6,371 nt of DNA. It comes from Acidobacteriota bacterium. Lineage in GTDB: Bacteria; Acidobacteriota; Terriglobia; Terriglobales; Acidobacteriaceae. Each line of letters starts with the position of its first letter. The stretch's first letter is position 1. Below, in pieces: positions 1 through 6,371 of the stretch. A program made the position numbers and the translations under genes. Where the stretch lies: the NCBI GenBank assembly GCA_021811745.1, contig JAJZNH010000283.1:1-6371 (forward strand), read 5' to 3'. Under the pieces are notes generated by a model, which was not told the origin of the DNA, did not search any database, and worked only from the letters and a program-made list of their open reading frames with translations.

Positions 1-183
1 CAATAGCCCGCAACAGTAATAATCTCCCAACATGGGATGATGCTTGAGAATTTGAAATCCTGCCGACGGGCGCGATGGAGGTGGATCGTGTCTTCGCTGG
101 CCGGAAAGACCAGGTATAGACGCAGGCTAGCGCCTTCTTGACCGCAAGTGCTTCTTCAAACGATATCCGAGCGCTTCCAAGGA
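1..183. other. No supportable gene at left edge
   Basis: I see no convincing gene in this stretch. On the plus strand one frame is open from the edge to a TGA at 45-47, which could be the last 14 codons of a truncated gene but is far too short to judge. On the minus strand a frame is open from 126 to the edge (preceded by a TAG at 127-129), with an ATG at 33-31 but no ribosome binding site before it. A short plus-strand ORF starting at 75 stops after 14 codons. None has recognisable sequence. The stretch is probably the 3' flank of the small minus-strand gene that ends at 184. Confidence 0.5.
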
Positions 184-351
184 TTATTGAAGGCTGGCTG
201 CTTCAGGACGAGCTTTCATCGGCAGAGGCCGCGGTTGCGGGCGAAGCAGCGCAAAGCCGGCGCGCAGAATCCCGTAGGCTGCCAGGACGCCAAACGCCAT
301 TGATCCAATCGATGCGCAAATTAACATGACAAAATTCAACACACCCGTCAT
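184..351 (-). CDS. Small single-span membrane protein, hypothetical
   Basis: Unrecognised function. From the ATG at 351 this encodes 55 residues. Residues 5-36 are an almost unbroken hydrophobic stretch rich in Leu, Ile, Val, Ala, Gly and Met, with one Cys (C12), which I read as a single membrane span. It is followed by a short Pro/Arg-rich tail (residues 37-49, RPQPRPLP and onward) that the positive-inside rule places in the cytoplasm. The ATG is preceded by GAGG (364-361) at 9-nt spacing. A GTG at 366 in the same frame and a GTG at 342 (GGAG 10 nt upstream) are alternative starts. It is divergent from uvrA and has no partner gene in view. I have a general impression that similar short proteins occur in Acidobacteria, but this is memory and not a search. 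The opposite strand carries an overlapping ORF of 63 codons (138-329), which I regard as the shadow because it lacks any protein-like pattern. Confidence 0.6.
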   Translation of the reverse strand: MTGVLNFVMLICASIGSMAFGVLAAYGILRAGFALLRPQPRPLPMKARPEAASLQ

Positions 352-482
352 TCTCCGTCGCCTCACATGATCGCCTGCGGGTTTTCACCCCGCGTAATGG
401 GTTTTTGATAGCTTACCGGAACAGGTTGGCAGATTCCACACCGGCACCGCCGATGTACCATAACCAGCACTTGCTCCGCGCC

Positions 483-518
483 CAACTAAGACAACCAAAT
501 CAACCAAGTCAACCTGCA
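483..518. repeat. Four degenerate 9-bp tandem units
   Basis: Four consecutive 9-base units begin with CAAC in strict phase: CAACTAAGA, CAACCAAAT, CAACCAAGT and CAACCTGCA. The two central units differ at one position, and the outer two keep CAAC plus partial matches. They lie in the divergent gap between the small minus-strand membrane protein and the uvrA promoter, about 75 bases upstream of its -35 element. A 9-bp period is a little under one helical turn. The array could be a cluster of binding sites for a regulator, or simple low-complexity drift. No coding frame explains it. Confidence 0.4.
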
Positions 519-592
519 CCGCGAAACGGATGACTAAATCAATGGCCAGCCTAACGCCTGCTGATTAGGATTTTCGCAGAAAAATCACTGCG

Positions 593-622
593 TTGACCCC
601 CTTTTCTGTTGCCAAATAGAAT
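593..622 (+). promoter_or_regulatory. Sigma70-type promoter for uvrA
   Basis: TTGACC at 593-598 (5 of 6 to the TTGACA consensus) and TAGAAT at 617-622 (5 of 6 to TATAAT) are separated by 18 bases. Transcription would start near 629, leaving a leader of about 70 bases before the ATG at 702. It is the only good promoter in the gap and points into uvrA and the overlapping protease gene. I looked for SOS operators. The segment 606-621 gives CTGT, 8 bases, AGAA, which matches only one half of an E. coli LexA box. There is no Bacillus-type GAAC-N4-GTTC, so LexA control is not supported. Confidence 0.55.
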
Positions 623-701
623 ACCCCCAGAGGGTTGCAGCCGGTAAGAGAACGAATTGCGGCGCCCCCGAAAGTGCCCACCGTTCCCAAACTGCCTCAT
701 C

Positions 702-3700
<2,999 letters not shown>

Positions 3701-3704
<4 letters not shown>

Positions 3705-4723
3705 ACAATCTGCCGGAGCGTGAACCGCTTCAGCCGGAAGATGCCGGAACTCACGCGGACGCACCAGGCCATGAGCCTCAACCTGCGGAGATATTGCCGC
3801 CCGAGCCATGGGGAGCTTCATCACCCGCCATTCCCTCAACAGATGGGTCAGCCGGGCCCTCTTCCGCGGATCTGCCGCTCTTCCAGAACTGGATGCAGCC
3901 GGAGATTGCCCCGCCGGTGCGCATCCCTCATTTTGGCCATCTCCTGCTTCTGGCCCTGTTCACCCTTTTCGGACTGATAGGCGCCAGCATTCTCATTCGG
4001 ATCGCGCTTTACCTCCATCTCTTCGGCGTCTCAACCGTACAACAGGCCATCACCGAGATCCATTACACCCTGGGCAGCGAGGCCATTCTTTACCTCGTGA
4101 CGCTGGGCGCCTGCCTGATCTTCTTTCCCATGGTCTGGCACAAGAGCTTTTTTGCCGGCATGCAATGGAACGCTGCATCCGCTCTGCGCCAGCGCCGTCA
4201 TTTGATGAGCGTGGCCCTGCTCTGTTTCCTTCTGGCGCTGCTCAGCGGCTATCTGCTCCCCGGGCCTACCAATACGCCCATCGACAAGCTTTTCCGCCGC
4301 CCTGGCGCTGCGTGGATGCTCTTCGCCTTCGGCATCACCTTCGCGCCCTTGTTTGAGGAGATTTTCTTTCGCGGGTTCCTGCTGCCTGCGCTCTGCACCG
4401 CCTTTGACTGGTTTGCTGAGCGTACCACCGGCCAGCCCAGGCCAATGCTCGGCGAAAGCGGCCACCCAGTCTGGTCGATGCGTTCCATGATGATCGCCGC
4501 CGTCCTCACCAGTATCCCCTTCGCGCTGATGCATGCCGCGCAGACCGGCTACTCCTTCGGGCCCTTTGTGCTGCTGGTATGCGTGAGCCTGGTGCTGTGC
4601 TGGACGCGCCTCAGCACCCGCTCTCTGGCCGCAAGCGTGCTCGTCCACGCCTGCTACAACTTTCTGCTCTTCTCCTTCATGATGCTGGGTACCGATGGAT
4701 TCCGGCACCTGGACAAGATGTGA
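3701..4723 (+). CDS. CPBP family intramembrane metalloprotease
   Basis: A 340-residue polytopic membrane protein of the CPBP/Abi (CAAX protease and bacteriocin-processing, Rce1-like) family. The three family motifs are present: E219-E220-x3-R224 (EEIFFR), F274-x3-H278 (FALMH) and H316-x3-N320 (HACYN). Together they form the glutamate/histidine active site that activates water within the membrane. About seven hydrophobic segments follow residue 77. Residues 1-75 are a Pro/Glu/Ala-rich, low-complexity soluble extension that is not part of the core domain. A loop of about 30 residues lies between the EExxxR and FxxxH motifs. The ATG overlaps the uvrA stop (ATGA), and GAGGA at 3686-3690 gives a 10-nt spacing, so translation is probably coupled to uvrA. 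The substrate is unknown: family members include Rce1 prenyl-protein proteases and bacteriocin-immunity or maturation factors, and bacteria generally lack prenylated CAAX proteins. The family assignment is secure and the role is open. Confidence 0.9.
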
Positions 4724-4844
4724 AAAAACAGCTTTCAGCTCGGATCTCTCGGGCTCAATTCATGCGCCCAATCCTGCATTGTTTCAGGCGGCACGAGCGT
4801 AGCTGAACGCCGCTGGCTGAATGTTGCCTTTACAATCGAAAGCG
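4724..4844 (+). promoter_or_regulatory. Gap before pyrE with possible -10 element
   Basis: This 121-base gap begins with an A6 run right after the protease stop and has no strong hairpin, so read-through from uvrA and the protease gene into pyrE is possible. TACAAT at 4831-4836 matches the -10 consensus at 5 of 6 positions and ends 8 bases before the ATG at 4845. At the best spacings (16-18) I see no -35 hexamer. If it is used, transcription would begin at or within a couple of bases of the ATG, giving a leaderless mRNA. That would fit the lack of a good Shine-Dalgarno site (only GAAAGCG precedes the ATG). The evidence is weak. Confidence 0.3.
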
Positions 4845-5459
4845 ATGCCTACAACCACCTATGCTCAGCAGTTGCTCTCTCTCCTCGCCCGCATCAGCTT
4901 CCGTCTCGGGCAGTTCAAGCTGTCCTCCGGCGGCACCAGCGATTACTACATTGACTGCCGCATCACCACCTTGCACGCGGAAGGTGGCCGCCTCACCGGC
5001 CACGCCATCCTTGAGCTGCTTGAAGAACACGGCATAGATGCCGAGGCCGTTGGCGGACTCACGCTGGGCGCCGATCCCATCGTCTCCAACGTCGCCACGG
5101 CTAGCGCCTGGCGCGCCCAGTCCCATCCCGGCGCTCCGCTGCTCCACGGCTTCCTGGTCCGCAAAGCCGAAAAGGCCCACGGTACCGGCCGCCGCATTGA
5201 AGGCTTCTCGAAAGAAGGTGCGCGCGTGGTCACCGTGGATGACGTCTGCACCACAGGGACCTCAACAATCAACGCAATCGAGGCCGCCCAAGCGGCCGGC
5301 ATGACCGTTGCCGCCGTTGTCTGCATCGTGGAGCGCGAGGACGCCCATGGCCGCCCCGCCGTGGAAGCCGCCGCCGGGATCGCCCCTTTCCTGCGCCTGT
5401 TCACTGCATCCGAGGTGCGCGCGGAACATCTTCGCCAAATCCCACTGGCGTCTTCCTGA
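4845..5459 (+). CDS. pyrE: Orotate phosphoribosyltransferase
   Basis: Cytoplasmic type I phosphoribosyltransferase that joins orotate to PRPP, giving orotidine 5'-monophosphate and pyrophosphate. This is the fifth step of de novo UMP synthesis. Counting from the ATG at 4845 (204 residues), the N-terminal substrate segment reads LSSGGTSDYYIDCR (26-39). A Gly-rich segment GGLTLGADP lies at 70-78. The catalytic loop FLVRKAEKAHG (103-113) carries R106, K107, K110 and H112. The PRPP-binding motif is VTVDDVCTTGTS (129-140), with the two acidic residues D132/D133. The length is normal for bacterial PyrE. An in-frame ATG at 4821 would add 8 residues (MLPLQSKA) that look unconserved, and neither start has a good Shine-Dalgarno. 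No other pyrimidine gene is in the window, so pyrE stands apart from the rest of its pathway here. It lies 121 bases downstream of the protease gene on the same strand, so weak co-transcription is possible. Confidence 0.95.
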   Translation: MPTTTYAQQLLSLLARISFRLGQFKLSSGGTSDYYIDCRITTLHAEGGRLTGHAILELLEEHGIDAEAVGGLTLGADPIVSNVATASAWRAQSHPGAPLLHGFLVRKAEKAHGTGRRIEGFSKEGARVVTVDDVCTTGTSTINAIEAAQAAGMTVAAVVCIVEREDAHGRPAVEAAAGIAPFLRLFTASEVRAEHLRQIPLASS

Positions 5460-5485
5460 TCTCAGGCGACGGCCCGAAAGGCAGA

Positions 5486-5516
5486 CAGGCCATCCCCGTC
5501 GAGCGGGGATAGCCTG
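5486..5516. terminator. Strong hairpin between convergent genes
   Basis: A 31-base inverted repeat with arms CAGGCCATCCCCG and CGGGGATAGCCTG: 5 bp, one C-A mismatch, then 7 bp, closing a 5-base loop (TCGAG). It begins 26 bases after the pyrE stop and lies 60 bases beyond the stop of the convergent lipoprotein gene, the place where a shared bidirectional terminator is expected. There is no clean T-run on either side; the nearest is ATTTT near 5536-5540. It may therefore act as a 3'-end stabilising or Rho-assisted structure rather than a textbook intrinsic terminator. The arms are near-symmetrical, so it folds on either transcript. Confidence 0.55.
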
Positions 5517-5575
5517 CCGAATGGTTGTTGACTCAATTTTCGGCGGCAATGCGTCCATCGGCCGGCCGTTTCTGC

Positions 5576-6313
5576 CTAATTGGCTCCCGCGCCGTTGGAA
5601 CTCTGGGTTGAAGCCGTCGCCTGCTGATTGCTGCTCATATTCGTCAGCATCTGCACTTCTACGCGGCGATTCTTCAGGCGTCCCGCAGGAGTCGAGTTGG
5701 AGGCTACTTCCTGGTCCTTGCCAATGCCGATCAGATAAAACCGGTGCGGTGCAATGTTGTACTTTGATGCCAGGTACTGCACCACCGCATCCGCCCGCCG
5801 CACGCTGAGCTGATAGTTGTACTGAGCCGGCCCCGTCGAGTCGCATCCGCCCGTTACTTCAAGGATAAAGTTCTGTGACGAAGCAAGCTGCGAGGCAAAG
5901 CTGTCCAACTGATCCTTGTCCCCCGGCGTCAGCACAGACTTGTCGAAGCCGAAGTTGACGGTAACGTTCGCCACTTGCTTGTAGTTGTCCAGTCCTTGCA
6001 CCACCGACGCCAGCGAGTCTGCGCGATGCACAACATCATTCGCGGCATTTTGCGCATCGGAAGCCGAACTGCTGGCGTTCTTTGCGTTCTGATTGGCATC
6101 GTTGGCAGCGTTCTGCGCCTGCGCGATGCCTGCCTGAGCGCGATCATCGACCTCTCGGAGATTGCGTGAATTCTCCGATGCCTCGTTCTCCAATTTGCTT
6201 GTATGGTCCACCAGAGGAGTAGTTTGGGTACGCACATAGTTCTTGGTTGCGCACCCGGCGACACCCAACGATGCCAACGCTCCCACCATCAACGCAAATC
6301 CTAATCGGTTCAT
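5576..6313 (-). CDS. OmpA-domain outer-membrane lipoprotein with alanine zipper
   Basis: A 245-residue exported lipoprotein expected to sit in the outer membrane and bind peptidoglycan, tethering the envelope layers as Pal and OmpA do. Residues 1-20 form a signal peptide ending in the lipobox VAGC with C21 as the lipidated residue. The +2 residue is Ala, so there is no Asp inner-membrane retention signal. Residues 52-108 form an Ala/Asn/Gln/Ser-rich coiled coil whose a/d positions are nearly all Ala or aliphatic, like Lpp. Residues 117-220 are an OmpA_C domain: VNFGFDKSVLTPGD, then GGCDSTG, YNYQLSVRRA and NRRVEVQ. D158 and R173 are spaced like the diaminopimelate-binding D271/R286 pair of E. 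coli OmpA. The usual aromatic/His-Thr before that Asp is Gly-Cys (G156, C157). The last 20 residues are Ser/Gln/Asn-rich. The start is set by AAGGGAG 7 nt before the ATG. It is not standard Pal, because the coiled coil is extra and no tol genes are seen. Confidence 0.9.
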   Translation of the reverse strand: MNRLGFALMVGALASLGVAGCATKNYVRTQTTPLVDHTSKLENEASENSRNLREVDDRAQAGIAQAQNAANDANQNAKNASSSASDAQNAANDVVHRADSLASVVQGLDNYKQVANVTVNFGFDKSVLTPGDKDQLDSFASQLASSQNFILEVTGGCDSTGPAQYNYQLSVRRADAVVQYLASKYNIAPHRFYLIGIGKDQEVASNSTPAGRLKNRRVEVQMLTNMSSNQQATASTQSSNGAGAN

Positions 6314-6332
6314 ATGTCTTCTCCCTTTCCGC

Positions 6333-6360
6333 TTTGGGAGGCAAACAACCCAATCCCAAA
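6333..6360. repeat. Inverted repeat in lipoprotein gene leader
   Basis: TTTGGGA (6333-6339) and TCCCAAA (6354-6360) are perfect 7-base inverted copies separated by 14 bases, 20 bases upstream of the lipoprotein ATG on the minus strand. In the transcript this would be a modest hairpin just 5' of the Shine-Dalgarno site (AAGGGAG, 6327-6321), leaving that site outside the stem. As DNA it could be an operator-like palindrome. There is no T-run, so it is not a terminator. I could not identify a promoter for the gene, which probably lies beyond the window edge. Confidence 0.35.
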
Positions 6361-6371
6361 CCGAGAAGCTT

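Noticed and set aside
1..126. Minus-strand open frame running off the left edge
   Set aside because: It spans only 42 codons, its one ATG (33) lacks a ribosome binding site, and the translation is not recognised. Too short to call.
138..329. 63-codon plus-strand ORF overlapping the small membrane protein
   Set aside because: Low-complexity Ala/Arg/Ser translation with a non-ATG start and no supported RBS. The opposite strand gives a coherent membrane helix with an RBS.
377..406. Hairpin GCGGG/CCCGC (377-393) followed by TTTTT at 402-406, considered as a terminator
   Set aside because: The stem is only 5 bp, the T-run is 8 bases away, and no plus-strand gene ends upstream for it to terminate.
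606..621. LexA-like box CTGT-N8-AGAA overlapping the uvrA -10
   Set aside because: Only one half-site fits the E. coli consensus and there is no dyad symmetry, so SOS control cannot be claimed.
4031..4708. 225-codon minus-strand ORF opposite the CPBP protease
   Set aside because: It is antisense to a gene with all family motifs. The translation is compositionally odd (Glu/Gly/Gln/His-rich) with no domain pattern, as expected for a shadow frame in GC-rich DNA.
5558..5570. CGGCCGGCCG palindrome just beyond the lipoprotein stop
   Set aside because: A short GC-rich palindrome is expected by chance in this base composition and has no T-run or repeat partner.
5262..5846. 194-codon minus-strand ORF across the end of pyrE and the lipoprotein gene
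   Set aside because: It is out of frame with both real genes, crosses the intergenic hairpin, and its translation has no protein-family features.

Overview
The window looks like a chromosomal segment from a GC-rich, didermic, non-pathogen-like bacterium. An acidobacterial source (Terriglobia/Acidobacteriaceae type) is my best guess. It rests on the overall look of the UvrA and of the small membrane protein, the ordinary-looking promoter next to leader regions with weak Shine-Dalgarno sites, and an OmpA-type outer-membrane lipoprotein. I could not search databases, so the taxonomy is inference. I see no phage, transposon, CRISPR or RNA gene.

Layout. Positions 1-183 hold no gene I can defend. 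A small single-span membrane protein of about 55 residues lies on the minus strand at 184-351. It is followed by a roughly 350-base divergent intergenic region containing four degenerate 9-bp tandem units (483-518) and a good sigma70-type promoter (593-622) facing right. Next comes uvrA (702-3704, nucleotide excision repair damage sensor). It overlaps by 4 bases a CPBP-family intramembrane metalloprotease gene (3701-4723), so the two are almost certainly one transcription unit. After a 121-base gap lies pyrE (4845-5459, orotate phosphoribosyltransferase). A strong hairpin at 5486-5516 separates pyrE from a convergent minus-strand gene (5576-6313) for an OmpA-domain lipoprotein with a long alanine-zipper coiled coil. 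The window ends exactly at an AAGCTT (HindIII) hexamer.

How the genes work together. The genes are mostly unrelated housekeeping or envelope functions: DNA repair, membrane proteolysis, pyrimidine synthesis and envelope-peptidoglycan tethering. The only tight physical link is uvrA with the CPBP protease. I did not find a clearly new multi-gene system. The points most worth a second look are the alanine-zipper OmpA lipoprotein, the uvrA-protease coupling, the charged C-terminal tail of UvrA, the small membrane protein, and the 9-bp repeats in the divergent intergenic region.
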